Below are positions 26,301 through 35,825 of a stretch of 64,000 bases of DNA, piece by piece. Source of the stretch: DASVWZ01 sp963715675 (GTDB lineage Bacteria > Acidobacteriota > Terriglobia > Terriglobales > Acidobacteriaceae); contig OY970265.1 of assembly GCA_963715675.1 (NCBI GenBank), positions 4,154,001-4,218,000 on the forward strand, in the 5' to 3' direction. Numbering within the stretch: position 1 is the first letter of the stretch; each line of letters begins with the position of its first letter. The notes below the pieces were generated by a model that was not told the DNA's origin, ran no database searches, and saw nothing but the letters and a program-made list of their open reading frames with translations. A program made the position numbers and the translations under genes.

Positions 26301-29300
26301 ATGACCAACGTAGCGATCAGCGTGGCTTTTGTGCCCGGCTTTGTAGCTCTGCTTTTGTTCCTGCTATTTACCTATCTCTACGAGCAGAGCCGCTTCCCGT
26401 ACTTCCGCGCCTGGCAGTTTGCCTGGGGAGCCTACACGCTGCACTGCGGGATCGAGATGTGGGATGGATCCGCCACGCCATCGGCGGCAACTGCATTCTT
26501 GAACTCGTTGCTGATGGTCGGAATGGCACTGTGTATTTTCGTTTCCACCCGTCTGATGCGGCGAAATTTCCGCTTGCGCTGGTGGGATGCCGCAGTGGGT
26601 GTCGCTGGAGTGGGACTGGCTTGGTGGAATTTGCACGCGCAGATGGCGCACCGTCTGGCGCCGCCAGATGCAGCTCACCCCCACCTGCCGCTCGACATCG
26701 GGCTGGGAGCGATTCTTCTGTACAGCTCTTTGTATTTCTACCAGCACGGCCACCGGAAAAATTCGCTGGCATTCTCACTGCTGGCGGTGTCGCTGGCGCT
26801 ATGGGCGGTTCTGATGGCCTTCGGCGACCTGCGCAATCCCCTCATCGCGATATTCGGCACCGCCGGACAGGTGCTGGGGCCGATCCCCCAGATGCTGCTG
26901 GGGATTGCCATGGTGATGGTGCTTTTCGAGCACGAACGCAATGCCGTTCAGGAAAATGCGCTGGCATTCTCGACTCTCGGCGTCGATCCCACGCACCTGC
27001 TCTCGGCTGCGGACCTGGTTCCCAGCATGCAGAGTATTCTCGACCGGCTGGTTGCCCCGCTGCCCACGGGTAAGGCGGTCATCTACATCTCCGAGCGCTG
27101 GCGCGCCACTCTGCCCCTGGTGCAGCGGGGGTTCTCGCCGGAACTGCTGGGCCGGATGGAAAAGTCCGGCGCGGGCGAGTACATCTCAGAGCTGGCATAC
27201 CGGCGGGGCGGGTTTGTGACCTTTCACAATATCAGCGACATGTCCGAGCCCCTGCCGGCATTTCCTGGGGCGCGCTTTGAGCATTTCCGGGAACTGATGG
27301 TCCAGGAGAACATCCGGAACATTACGGCGGTGAGCCTGCAGACCCGCGAACACAACTTCGGGGTCATTCTGTTTCCGCAGGCGGCGCGCCGGGTGTTCGG
27401 CTCTTCTAATCTGCGGCTGTTGATCGGACTGGCATTGCAGATCGGGCTGACCCTGGAAAACTACGTAGTCATGCACGACGCGCAGCGCCGCACCAAGGAA
27501 TATGAGCTGCTGACCCAGATCGGCCAGGCCATCAGTTCGCGGCTGGACCAGGATGAGATTCTACGTACGGTCCACAAGGAACTGGGGCAGATTTTTGATA
27601 CCAGCGACTTTTATGTGGCTTTCCTGGAAGGCGACCGGATTCAGTTTGAGTTTGAAGTCGAGCGCGGACAGATCCAGCCCAAGCGCTCGCGTGCGGTGGA
27701 CAACGGCTTGACCGAGTATGTGATCCGCACTGGCCAGCCGCTGCTGATCCGCGCCGACCTGGAAAAAGCGCGGGAGCGCCTGGCTGCGACTTACGTGCCT
27801 CCGAATCCGTCCCGCTGCCTCTGTGCCGCGCCGATTCTGTTAGGTGGCAAACCGGTGGGGGTGATGGCGGCGGTCAGTGCCGATCGAGAGTACGTGTTCG
27901 AGCCGCGCGACCTGGAAGTGATGCAGACGGCAGCGGGACAAGTATCCGTGGCCGTGGAGAATGCCCGGCTGTTTGCGGAAGAGCAGAGGCGGTCCCGGCA
28001 GCTGGCGTTTCTGAACAGCGTGTCCAAGACGGCGATCTCCAGTGAAGATGCCGAACAGATGATGTCGGAGATCGTCGGTCACATTCAGAAGAATTTCAAG
28101 TTTGACCACATCGGTATCGGGATCTTCGATTACTCCCGCAAGGATATCGAGATCAAGGCGGAGGCCGGGATCACCTCCAAGGCGTTGGGGAAACGGATTC
28201 CGCTGGGAGTCGGGATTCTGGGGCGGGTGGCGCGCACTGGCGAAAGCGCGTTGGTTCAGACCACCGGCGATCCGCACCTGCAGGGAGTCTTGCCGGATTC
28301 GCGGGCGGTGCTCTGTATCCCGATTGCCTATGGCGAAACCTTGCTTGGAGTCTTAAACGTCGAGAGCTGCAAGGAAGATGCGTTTGCTCCCGAAGACAAG
28401 CTCATCATGAACACCCTGGCCGACTTGCTGGCCACGGCGCTGCACAACTCCTTCGTTTTCCAGAAGCTGCAGCAGCAATCGATCACCGATGGTTTGACCG
28501 GCGTCAAGACCCGGCGGTTTTTCTGGGAGTCTCTCATTTCGGAGTGGAAACGCGGATCGCGCTCGGGCCGGCCGTTCTCCGTGGTGCTGCTTGACCTGGA
28601 CAAGTTCAAGGAAGTCAACGACACGCTCGGGCACCTGGAGGGCGATCTGGTGCTGGCGCGAGTGGGGCGGTTGCTCGAACAGAAATGCCGGCAGTCGAAT
28701 GTGGTGGCGCGCTACGGTGGAGATGAATTCATTATCCTGATGCCAGAAACCGCGGTGGAGCAAGCCCAGACTCTGGCGGAGCGTTTACGCCTCTGGCTTT
28801 CGACCGATCCCATGCTGCAGGAACACATGATTACGGGAAGCTTTGGGGTGGCCAGTTTTCCCGTCCACGGGTTTACGGCGGAAGGGATCATCCGGGTAGC
28901 GGATGCCGGTATGTACATCTCGAAGCACGCAGGTGGAGACCGGGTGTCCGTCGCCGACGAATTCAGCACGGATGAGACCGGCACAACGCAGCGTCAGCAG
29001 ATCTCGGGATACATTGAGGGCTTTCTCCAGCGCGAGCATATTGCCCCGGAACATCTCCAGGAGCTCCTCACCACTCTGAAGAGTCTCTGTACCAGGGAAG
29101 ACGACGAGGGGCAGTTCGATGTGCGGGTCCTGCGGGAGTCGATCGAAGTGCTGAATCACGCCGCCGAATTGCGTGAATCCGACGAATCCGGTCACGGTGA
29201 AATGGCGGCCCGCTATTGCGATGTCCTGGCGCGGGCACTGGGAATGTCCGCGCAAGAAGTCGATGAACTGACCTACGCGGCCCGGGTTCACGACGTAGGA

Positions 29301-29708
29301 AAGATCTTCATTTCGCAGCGCATTCTGACCAAACCGGGATTCCTGAACGAAGACGAATTCCGACTCGTGAAACTGCATGCCCAGGTCGGGGCGGAGATCC
29401 TCAGCATCCTGCCGGACAGCGAACGCATGCAAAAGGCGGTCGAACATCACCATGAGTGTTTTGACGGAAGCGGCTACCCGGGCGGACTCCAGGGTGAACA
29501 GATTCCCCTGTGGGCCCGCATCCTGTCGATTGCGGATGCCTACGTCCGGATGACCAGCAACGACCGTTCCTACGCTCCCGCGAAAACCGCAGATGAAGCC
29601 CTGGCCGAATTGGAACGGCTCAGCGGCACCAAGTACGACGGCATGCTGGTGCGCACGCTGCGTCGTGAGTTGAAGACCGAGCGGGCATCGTCCAGCTTCG
29701 GAAGTTAA
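26301..29708 (+). CDS. Membrane sensor with GAF, GAF, GGDEF and HD-GYP domains
   Basis: A 1135-residue protein that should control cyclic di-GMP. Residues 1-215 hold about seven membrane helices. They are followed by a linker, two GAF-type sensory domains (about 385-560 and 570-725), a GGDEF diguanylate cyclase domain with intact RYGGDEF (near 805) and an HD-GYP phosphodiesterase domain with YAARVHDVGKI (near 995) and HHECFDGSGYPGG. Both catalytic motifs are complete, so it could make and degrade the messenger. Ligands of the GAF domains are unknown. It is monocistronic, with about 210 bases of upstream sequence. Confidence 0.9.
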   Translation: MTNVAISVAFVPGFVALLLFLLFTYLYEQSRFPYFRAWQFAWGAYTLHCGIEMWDGSATPSAATAFLNSLLMVGMALCIFVSTRLMRRNFRLRWWDAAVGVAGVGLAWWNLHAQMAHRLAPPDAAHPHLPLDIGLGAILLYSSLYFYQHGHRKNSLAFSLLAVSLALWAVLMAFGDLRNPLIAIFGTAGQVLGPIPQMLLGIAMVMVLFEHERNAVQENALAFSTLGVDPTHLLSAADLVPSMQSILDRLVAPLPTGKAVIYISERWRATLPLVQRGFSPELLGRMEKSGAGEYISELAYRRGGFVTFHNISDMSEPLPAFPGARFEHFRELMVQENIRNITAVSLQTREHNFGVILFPQAARRVFGSSNLRLLIGLALQIGLTLENYVVMHDAQRRTKEYELLTQIGQAISSRLDQDEILRTVHKELGQIFDTSDFYVAFLEGDRIQFEFEVERGQIQPKRSRAVDNGLTEYVIRTGQPLLIRADLEKARERLAATYVPPNPSRCLCAAPILLGGKPVGVMAAVSADREYVFEPRDLEVMQTAAGQVSVAVENARLFAEEQRRSRQLAFLNSVSKTAISSEDAEQMMSEIVGHIQKNFKFDHIGIGIFDYSRKDIEIKAEAGITSKALGKRIPLGVGILGRVARTGESALVQTTGDPHLQGVLPDSRAVLCIPIAYGETLLGVLNVESCKEDAFAPEDKLIMNTLADLLATALHNSFVFQKLQQQSITDGLTGVKTRRFFWESLISEWKRGSRSGRPFSVVLLDLDKFKEVNDTLGHLEGDLVLARVGRLLEQKCRQSNVVARYGGDEFIILMPETAVEQAQTLAERLRLWLSTDPMLQEHMITGSFGVASFPVHGFTAEGIIRVADAGMYISKHAGGDRVSVADEFSTDETGTTQRQQISGYIEGFLQREHIAPEHLQELLTTLKSLCTREDDEGQFDVRVLRESIEVLNHAAELRESDESGHGEMAARYCDVLARALGMSAQEVDELTYAARVHDVGKIFISQRILTKPGFLNEDEFRLVKLHAQVGAEILSILPDSERMQKAVEHHHECFDGSGYPGGLQGEQIPLWARILSIADAYVRMTSNDRSYAPAKTADEALAELERLSGTKYDGMLVRTLRRELKTERASSSFGS

Positions 29709-29896
29709 CTGGCGGCTTTGCCGTGCCCGGGGACATTCCCGTGCAACGAGTCGCGTGCCGCGCTTCTGCAGCCCGATGTGATTGCAATCACACAAGTCTG
29801 TGATTGTCCCTACCGAACCTGATCCGCCAAAGGCGAATACTCTAAACAACTCGCATCCGGTCTGCAACCGGCAAGGTGAGCCCAAGGGAGTTGGCT

Positions 29897-30127
29897 ATGG
29901 CTTCGCTGGCGATCGTGTGGCGCAATCCAAGACGCGTGGGCATCCAGCGACGCTGGCGTCAATTGAAAAGCAACTCCGACGGCGGACTCTACGTCGTCGA
30001 AGAGTTGGTTTCCCCACGAACAGATTTCTGGGTCAGCACCTCCCAGCTCGAGATCGTGTCGTTCCCCCAAACCAAGGCTCATCACGAGACCAAAGTGCGC
30101 AAATGGAGTCTCCGTTTCGGCGCTTGA
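29897..30127 (+). CDS. Small protein of unknown function upstream of mutL
   Basis: A 76-residue frame with AAGGGAG six bases before the ATG at 29897. The product (MASLAIVWRNPRRVGIQRRW at the start, YVVEELVSPRTDFWVSTSQL in the middle) is basic with alternating hydrophobics, fitting a small beta fold. I do not recognise a family. The fitting ribosome site is the main support. Confidence 0.45.
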   Translation: MASLAIVWRNPRRVGIQRRWRQLKSNSDGGLYVVEELVSPRTDFWVSTSQLEIVSFPQTKAHHETKVRKWSLRFGA

Positions 30128-30260
30128 TGGCACATCGAATGCCCGAACGTCACATCCGCCATCGCGCTTGCGAATCGTAGCCCCGTCACTTTGCCTTCTG
30201 CGGCGTCATCTGCGAAACTTGAGGCGTCTTGCGGGCCTGAGCGAAGCGGGAGCCCGCAGC

Positions 30261-30290
30261 CGAAATCCCGAGCGTAGCAAGGGATCTCCT
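30261..30290. repeat. Dispersed palindromic repeat (TCCCGAGCGnAGCnAGGGATC type)
   Basis: A stretch just before mutL contains TCCCGAGCGTAGCAAGGGAT, a semi-palindrome. The same word with minor changes lies inside the CCA-adding gene (57953-57983). More distant members appear at 52236-52305 and 53667-53730. It behaves like a REP-type dispersed element. Confidence 0.6.
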
Positions 30291-30296
30291 AAGCCT

Positions 30297-32261
30297 ATGG
30301 GCAAGATCCACGTTCTTTCCGAATCCGTGGCCAACAAAATCGCCGCTGGTGAAGTCGTCGAGCGTCCGGCTTCGGTGGTCAAGGAACTTCTCGAAAACTC
30401 GCTCGACGCGGGTTCCACCCGGATCAAAATTCAAGTCGAGGCCGGCGGCAAGAAGCTGATCCAGGTCACCGACAACGGCTGCGGCATGGTGCGCGACGAC
30501 GCTCTGCTGGCCTTCGAGCGCCACGCCACCTCGAAACTCAAGAATGCGGAAGACTTGCTCACCGTGGCCACGCTCGGCTTTCGCGGCGAAGCTCTGCCGT
30601 CGATCGCGTCGGTCTCGCGGCTGCGGCTGGAAACGCGCGCTCCCGAAGAAATTTCGGGCACCATCGTGGAAATCAATGGCGGCAAGATTCTCCGAGTGGA
30701 AGAAGCCGGCCTGCCGCCGGGAACTTCCATCACCATTCGCGACCTGTTCTTCAATACGCCCGCCCGGAAGAAGTTTCTGAAAGCGGAATCGACCGAGCTT
30801 TCGCACATTGCCTCGCTGGCAACGCACTATGCACTGGCCCATCCGGACAAGCACTTCGAATTGCACGCGGCGACCAACGCCATATTGGTCGCGCCGCCAG
30901 TCGCCAGCCACAGCGATCGTGTGTATCAAGTTTTCGGCAAGGAAGTGCTGGATCAACTGATCCCGCTGGCCGCGGTGCAACCGCTGGCCCACGTCGGATT
31001 GCCGCAACCGCCGCCGTGGCGCAGGCCGGAAGAAGACCAGTCGCCGCTCGAACCTGGAGAGCTTCGGGTTCACGGATTTATTTCCAAACCTGAAATCCAG
31101 AAGCTCAACCGCAATTCCATCTATGTCTTTGTCAATGGACGCCTGATCCGCGACCGCCTCATTCAGCACGCACTCACCGAGGCGTATCGCAACATCATTC
31201 CGCCCAGTGTTTATCCGGTAGTCCTGCTGTTTCTTCAGCTGCCCAGCGGCGAAGTAGACGTGAACGTGCATCCTTCGAAGACCGAAGTCCGGTTTCGCCA
31301 GCAGACGGTGACCCACGACTTTGTTCGCGACTCGGTGCGCGCCGCGCTGATGAAAGCGCGCCCCGTTCCGCAGTTCACCACGGAAATTGCCGCGCATGCC
31401 ACGGCCAGCGCGTCGCTCACTCCCGGCACCCACGCCCAAGGTTCGGCGCCATGGCAGCATCTCTATGCCCCCGCTGAGCCGCAGGATTTCCGTTTGCAAC
31501 CGCCGGTTCCCCCGCCCGGGACCGAGCGGTTCCAGTTCAGCGGCGGAATCAGCGTCGAAGCCAACGCAGCCGTGCCGGTGGCCCGCGCCCTTGGCTTCAG
31601 CGCACCCGATTTTTCCGCAGAGGACACTTGCACTCCGCCGCTTCCCGACGAACCCGAGGCTCCCAGCGATCTCGCGCCTTCGCTGTCATCGTTGAAGCCG
31701 CTCGGCCAGATTCGGGAGTCGTTTATTTTGGCGGTGAATCACGAGGGCCTATGGATTATCGATCAGCACGTTGCCCACGAGCGCGTGTTGTTTGAAAAAA
31801 TTCTCCGGCAACGCGCGGCACAGAAAGTTGAGAGCCAGCGATTGCTGATGCCGCTGGTGATCGAACTCACGCCCGCGCAGCAGGCGGTGTTTGCCGAAAT
31901 CTCGGACGAACTGGCGCACAACGGCTTTGAAGCGGAACCCTTCGGCTCGCGCAGCATTGCCCTGAAACTTGCCCCGGCCGGCGTGGAAGCTTCGCAGATC
32001 GAGCACATACTGGCCGAGTTACTTGATCAGTTCTCCCGCGAAGAACAGGCGCTCAACATGGAAAAAGTTCGCGCCCGGATCGCCGCCTCGATCGCCTGTC
32101 ATGCCGCCATCAAGGTCAACATGCCGCTGGAGCAAAATAAAATGGAGTGGCTGATTGCGGAACTGGCCAAGACGGAGTGTCCAATGTCGTGCCCGCACGG
32201 CAGACCCGTGGTTCTGCGATACTCTTTAAAGGACATTCAGAAAGCATTTAAAAGGATCTAG
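30297..32261 (+). CDS. mutL: DNA mismatch repair protein MutL
   Basis: A 654-residue protein with the GHKL ATPase N-terminus: VANKIAAGEVVERPASVVKE, LLENSLDAGSTRIKI, DNGCGM, ATSKLKNAEDLLTVATLGFR-type segment and GFRGEALPSIASVS. The C-terminal domain has the endonuclease motif DQHVAHERVLFE (DQHA(x2)E(x4)E type) plus ACHAAIK and SCPHGRPV, so it should nick DNA as in bacteria without MutH. A variable Pro-rich linker (about 380-490) joins the parts. ATG at 30297; the longer frame upstream is not needed. Confidence 0.96.
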   Translation: MGKIHVLSESVANKIAAGEVVERPASVVKELLENSLDAGSTRIKIQVEAGGKKLIQVTDNGCGMVRDDALLAFERHATSKLKNAEDLLTVATLGFRGEALPSIASVSRLRLETRAPEEISGTIVEINGGKILRVEEAGLPPGTSITIRDLFFNTPARKKFLKAESTELSHIASLATHYALAHPDKHFELHAATNAILVAPPVASHSDRVYQVFGKEVLDQLIPLAAVQPLAHVGLPQPPPWRRPEEDQSPLEPGELRVHGFISKPEIQKLNRNSIYVFVNGRLIRDRLIQHALTEAYRNIIPPSVYPVVLLFLQLPSGEVDVNVHPSKTEVRFRQQTVTHDFVRDSVRAALMKARPVPQFTTEIAAHATASASLTPGTHAQGSAPWQHLYAPAEPQDFRLQPPVPPPGTERFQFSGGISVEANAAVPVARALGFSAPDFSAEDTCTPPLPDEPEAPSDLAPSLSSLKPLGQIRESFILAVNHEGLWIIDQHVAHERVLFEKILRQRAAQKVESQRLLMPLVIELTPAQQAVFAEISDELAHNGFEAEPFGSRSIALKLAPAGVEASQIEHILAELLDQFSREEQALNMEKVRARIAASIACHAAIKVNMPLEQNKMEWLIAELAKTECPMSCPHGRPVVLRYSLKDIQKAFKRI

Positions 32262-32352
32262 CATTCAGCACTTAGCAATCAGCATTCAGCCGCACAGGTT
32301 CGGCGCGGCTACTGAACAGCTACGGACTGAATGCTGAGTGCTGACTGCTGAT
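32261..32352. repeat. Heptamer array, inverted, before the AlkZ-related gene
   Basis: Forward half (32261-32291): TCAGCAC TTAGCAA TCAGCAT TCAGC units of seven bases. Reverse half (32333-32352): reverse complement of TCAGCAG TCAGCAC TCAGCAT TCAGTCC. They can pair as a hairpin. The second half runs into the ATG of the next gene. Confidence 0.8.
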
Positions 32353-33250
32353 GGCTATGACGCTCGATCTTTCCCAACTTCGTCGCGAAAAGTGGCGGCT
32401 CGACGGCCAGCCCGTCCGCACGGTCGAGGAGGCGCGCTCGTTCATCGAGAGTGTCGGATTCTGCCAGATGTATCCAATGAAACCTCCAGCGCTGCTGCCG
32501 ACGTTCATTGGGGCGTGGGCTGGATCGGGCGATCACTTGCCCACTCTGCAACATGCCTACGCCGATCCGCGTGCTCGGCAGGCCACCGATCTGATGGTCC
32601 GGTTGCTGCGCGAGCGCGACGCCTACGAGGCCATGCTGTTTGAAGAGAACAACGCTTTTCTTGTGGCGGGGTCGATCTTCCCTTATTTCTATGCGCTGGT
32701 TGGCGAGCGTAATCCGAAGCAGCCACCGAAGCCGCGGCCGCACTCGGAATATTCGCAACTGGCCTGCGATGCCTACGCAATTGTCAGCCGTGACGGCCCG
32801 GTTTCAAAATTGCGGGTGCAGGAGCGGCTGGGTGGCAGCGTCTCGACGGCCGCACTCGACAAGGCTCTCGGAGAACTGTGGTCGAAGTTGCGCATCACGC
32901 GTGTGGATTACAACCCCACCGAAGGTTCGTTCTGGGATGTCCTCTTCCGCTGGTCGCCGGACGCGGTTCGCGAGGGTATCAGCCTGTCGGTGGCAGAAGC
33001 GCTCTCGGCGCTGGTTTCGAAATATCTCGATTGCGTGACCGCCGCCGAACCGCAGGAAGTCGAATCGTTCCTGGGAAACTTTGTTCCTCGTTCTCGGGTG
33101 CGAGAAGCCATCAATGCGCTGACCTCGGCGCGGGAGTTGAGCTTCGTCCGCGTGAACGACCGTTCCTTGATTCAGTTGACGCCCGCCAGGCCGCGAGCAG
33201 AGGTGGAGCGCATTGCGCGTTTGGCGTTAGGGCGCAGAGTCCGCGAGTAG
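32351..33250 (+). CDS. AlkZ-related winged-helix protein
   Basis: A 299-residue protein. The N-terminal region (RSFIESVGFCQMYPMKPPAL) and repeated winged-helix-like segments (ISRDGPVSKLRVQERLGGSV, LGNFVPRSRVREAINALTSA) recall the AlkZ/YcaQ group of DNA glycosylases and their poorly characterised relatives. The QxQ or DNA-lesion residues of true AlkZ are not obvious, so a repair role is only suggested. Its start codon directly follows a heptamer array; no clear ribosome site is seen. It follows mutL on the same strand. Confidence 0.5.
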   Translation: MAMTLDLSQLRREKWRLDGQPVRTVEEARSFIESVGFCQMYPMKPPALLPTFIGAWAGSGDHLPTLQHAYADPRARQATDLMVRLLRERDAYEAMLFEENNAFLVAGSIFPYFYALVGERNPKQPPKPRPHSEYSQLACDAYAIVSRDGPVSKLRVQERLGGSVSTAALDKALGELWSKLRITRVDYNPTEGSFWDVLFRWSPDAVREGISLSVAEALSALVSKYLDCVTAAEPQEVESFLGNFVPRSRVREAINALTSARELSFVRVNDRSLIQLTPARPRAEVERIARLALGRRVRE

Positions 33251-33264
33251 TCAGAAAACGGGAT

Positions 33265-34029
33265 CTAGCCAGCGCTGGGATCCGCTTGCAAGCGCGCATC
33301 CCGAGTTAAATCCTCCTCGGCTTGCTTCAGATCATCACGACGGCCGAGATCACGCCAGTAATACTTGTCGGCACGAAACCCGAGGATTTTTTCTCCCTGG
33401 CCAGCCAGCCGCAGATACGATGCGATGATGGAAAATATGCCTTCCTCAGTCATCATGGCAAGCAGGCGCGGAGAAATGATCTGGATGCCGGCGAACGCCA
33501 GCGGTTGTAGCTGCTCCGCAGGTCGCACCAGTTCCTCCCCCTTGTCCGAGGATCGGCGGCCGCATAACTGACCCTGCTCATCAAAAAGCAGGTATCGCGA
33601 AGTCAGTCGGTCTTGCACCGCCAGCGTGGCCAGAGCTCGATTTTCGGCATGAAATGTCACCATGCAGCCGAGATCAATCGTGCTGATGACATCGACATTG
33701 TGCAGCAGGAACGGCTCATCCTGCGATTTCGAATCTTCCAGGAAAAACCATGCAGCCTTTTTTAATCCGCCGCCCGTGTCCAGCAACACCTCCTCGTGGG
33801 AGATTTCAATTCGCATACCGAAGTTACCGTGTGCGGTGAGATACTCGACGATCATGTCCGCGAAGTGGTGCGCGTTGACAATCACCTCGCGAATCCCGAA
33901 AGCCCGCAGGCGCGCGAGCGTGATCTCAAGCAGAGTGCGGCCCGCGATTTCGACCAGCGCCTTTGGACGATCGTCGGTGAGCGGACGCAGTCGCGTGCCC
34001 AGACCCGCGGCCAGGATCATGGCTTTCAT
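33265..34029 (-). CDS. MurU-like sugar-1-phosphate nucleotidyltransferase
   Basis: A 254-residue nucleotidyltransferase with the signature KAMILAAGLGTRLRPLTDDRPKALVEIAG and the second-site LHNVDVIST (metal Asp). It resembles MurNAc-1-P uridylyltransferase MurU of the AmgK-MurU peptidoglycan recycling pathway. The coding region overlaps the end of the upstream kinase gene by ATGA (34026-34029), so the two are translated together. The kinase makes MurNAc-1-P and this enzyme would make UDP-MurNAc. A GDP-mannose-type reaction cannot be excluded by sequence alone. Confidence 0.8.
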   Translation of the reverse strand: MKAMILAAGLGTRLRPLTDDRPKALVEIAGRTLLEITLARLRAFGIREVIVNAHHFADMIVEYLTAHGNFGMRIEISHEEVLLDTGGGLKKAAWFFLEDSKSQDEPFLLHNVDVISTIDLGCMVTFHAENRALATLAVQDRLTSRYLLFDEQGQLCGRRSSDKGEELVRPAEQLQPLAFAGIQIISPRLLAMMTEEGIFSIIASYLRLAGQGEKILGFRADKYYWRDLGRRDDLKQAEEDLTRDARLQADPSAG

Positions 34030-35504
34030 TCGGCGGATTTCTCCAGTTCGCGGTGGCGCACGATCACGTCCAGGCCATTCCTGCCGCGCAAATGCTTGGC
34101 CAATTGCTCAGCCAGATAGACAGAACGATGCTGTCCGCCAGTGCATCCAAACGACACCATCAGGTTCTTGAACCCACGTTGCCGGTAATTGCTCACACTG
34201 GAATCAACCAGCGACATCGCGCTGGCTAGAAACTCGTGCACGCTCGGCTGCTGGTTCAGATATTCAATGACCAGCGCGTCTTTACCGGTCAGAGTCTTGA
34301 AACGCTCTTCGCGTCCGGGATTGGGGAGGCTGCGGCCATCGAAAATGAAGCCTCCGCCATTGCCGCTTTCGTCCCTCGGGAGGCCGCGGTGGAAGGAAAA
34401 GCTGAAGATTCGCACCGTAAGTCCCTTCGCAGCAGTTGAACTCGGCAGCTTCTCAGCTTCAACGTCGAAGCTCAAATTCCACAGCTCCTCCGAAGCCAAC
34501 ATGCTGTTGAACGCGTCCATTAGTGTGGGCAGGGCGATCGGCAGTTTGACGTTGTGCAGCAGCCAGCGCAAGTTCTTCAGCGCATACGGCACGCTTTGCA
34601 GGAAATGCGGCTTGCGTTCATAGAATCCGCGGAATCCATACGCCCCCAACGCCTGCATGATGCGAACGTACACATAGGCGTAGTAATGCTGCATGAAAAC
34701 ATCGCACTCAAGCGGGATGAAGCCGGCCAGGCGATCGAGATAGTGATCGAGCAGATGCTGGCGCAACTCCGGCGGCAGATCAGCCTTGGCGTCATACAGC
34801 AGAGAAGCGATGTCATACTGCAGCGCGCCTTTGCGGCCGCCTTGATAGTCCAGGAAAAATGGATGGCCGTCGCGCAGCATGATGTTGCGGGATTGGAAAT
34901 CGCGATAAAGGAAGTAATCGCGCGTAGCGGTCAGCAGGAACTTCGTCAAGCGGCTGAAATCGTCTTCCAGCGCTTGTTCGTTGAAAGGGATGCCGGCCAG
35001 CCTGAGGAAATAATATTTGAAATAGTTCAAATCCCAGGCGATGGACTGGCGATCGAAGCTGGCGCGCGGGTAGCACAGCTTGTAATTCAGATCGCGGCCG
35101 GCTTCGACCTGGAATCGCGGCAACGCCTCTACAACTTGGCGGTATGCTTCGACCGCCTGCTGCGCGATGGTCTCGCCGTCACGGTTGGTTGAGAGGAATT
35201 CAAACAGGGTGGTGTCGCCGAGATCCTCTTCCAGATAAGCGCCGTGGTTCAGATCTTCGGCATAGATTTCCGGTACCGGCAGACCATGCCGCCGAAAATG
35301 TCGGGAAAATTCCAGGAAAGCGATGTTCTCTTCGCGCACATCGTACAGAATGCCGATGGCGCTGACCTTCTCGTTGCCCAGGCGGATGATCTTCCGGCCG
35401 GAACCGCCGAGTTGTCCCTGGAGCGGCTGGACGCGCTCGGGCGGTGAGTGGAAATGCTGCTCAAAGAGCTGCTTGAGAACGTCCATGAATACGGTTTCCT
35501 GCAA
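34026..35504 (-). CDS. AmgK-like sugar kinase fused to a RapZ C-terminal domain
   Basis: A 492-residue fusion. Residues 1-340 form an aminoglycoside-phosphotransferase-like kinase: HRD-type loop YLFYRDFQSRNIMLRD and metal motif FLDYQGGRKGALQYDIASLL. This is AmgK-like, phosphorylating MurNAc/GlcNAc at position 1. Residues about 360-492 match RapZ (YvcJ) C-terminus: FDGRSLPNPGR, LTGKDALVIEYL, SFGCTGGQHRSVYLAEQLAK, VRHRELEK. In E. coli RapZ this domain binds glucosamine-6-phosphate; the CTGG(K/Q)HRS core is kept. The RapZ N-terminal ATPase domain is absent. A cell-wall precursor sensor built into a recycling kinase is the likely meaning. Confidence 0.85.
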   Translation of the reverse strand: MQETVFMDVLKQLFEQHFHSPPERVQPLQGQLGGSGRKIIRLGNEKVSAIGILYDVREENIAFLEFSRHFRRHGLPVPEIYAEDLNHGAYLEEDLGDTTLFEFLSTNRDGETIAQQAVEAYRQVVEALPRFQVEAGRDLNYKLCYPRASFDRQSIAWDLNYFKYYFLRLAGIPFNEQALEDDFSRLTKFLLTATRDYFLYRDFQSRNIMLRDGHPFFLDYQGGRKGALQYDIASLLYDAKADLPPELRQHLLDHYLDRLAGFIPLECDVFMQHYYAYVYVRIMQALGAYGFRGFYERKPHFLQSVPYALKNLRWLLHNVKLPIALPTLMDAFNSMLASEELWNLSFDVEAEKLPSSTAAKGLTVRIFSFSFHRGLPRDESGNGGGFIFDGRSLPNPGREERFKTLTGKDALVIEYLNQQPSVHEFLASAMSLVDSSVSNYRQRGFKNLMVSFGCTGGQHRSVYLAEQLAKHLRGRNGLDVIVRHRELEKSAE

Positions 35505-35825
35505 GCCAAATTTGATGAAGCACCCACTAAGATATCACCCAGACACAATTGACAAACGCTCGGGTACGCCGCACGAGCGAGGACGCCCGCGCCAACATTA
35601 GAAGCTTTAGCATCAGCCGGTAGTGTCGCAGTTTCGATTTAGCGGCATGAACGGTGGTTGCTTCCATAAAGGTTGAGAATCATGTGGCTATGGTCGCGAT
35701 CCACGCGGTACACTACAACTTCGCCTAAATCCACAAGTCGCTCAGGATCACGCCAGGCATGGCCGCTGTCCGGTCACGTTTGGTCGCTTGAGGAAATTGT
35801 TCTTCTGGCAAACATAAGAGTTGGT
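35505..35825. other. Gap with a possible gene fragment
   Basis: No complete gene. On the reverse strand (about 35645-35775) a 43-codon open stretch reads GEVVVYRVDRDHSHMILNLY and ends in a stop at its C-terminus, but lacks an ATG; it may be the remains of a gene. The rest shows nothing I can name. Confidence 0.35.

Noticed and set aside
35645..35775. Gene for a small protein (GEVVVYRVDRDHSHM)
   Set aside because: Open on the reverse strand for only 43 codons, with no start codon or ribosome site; at most a fragment.
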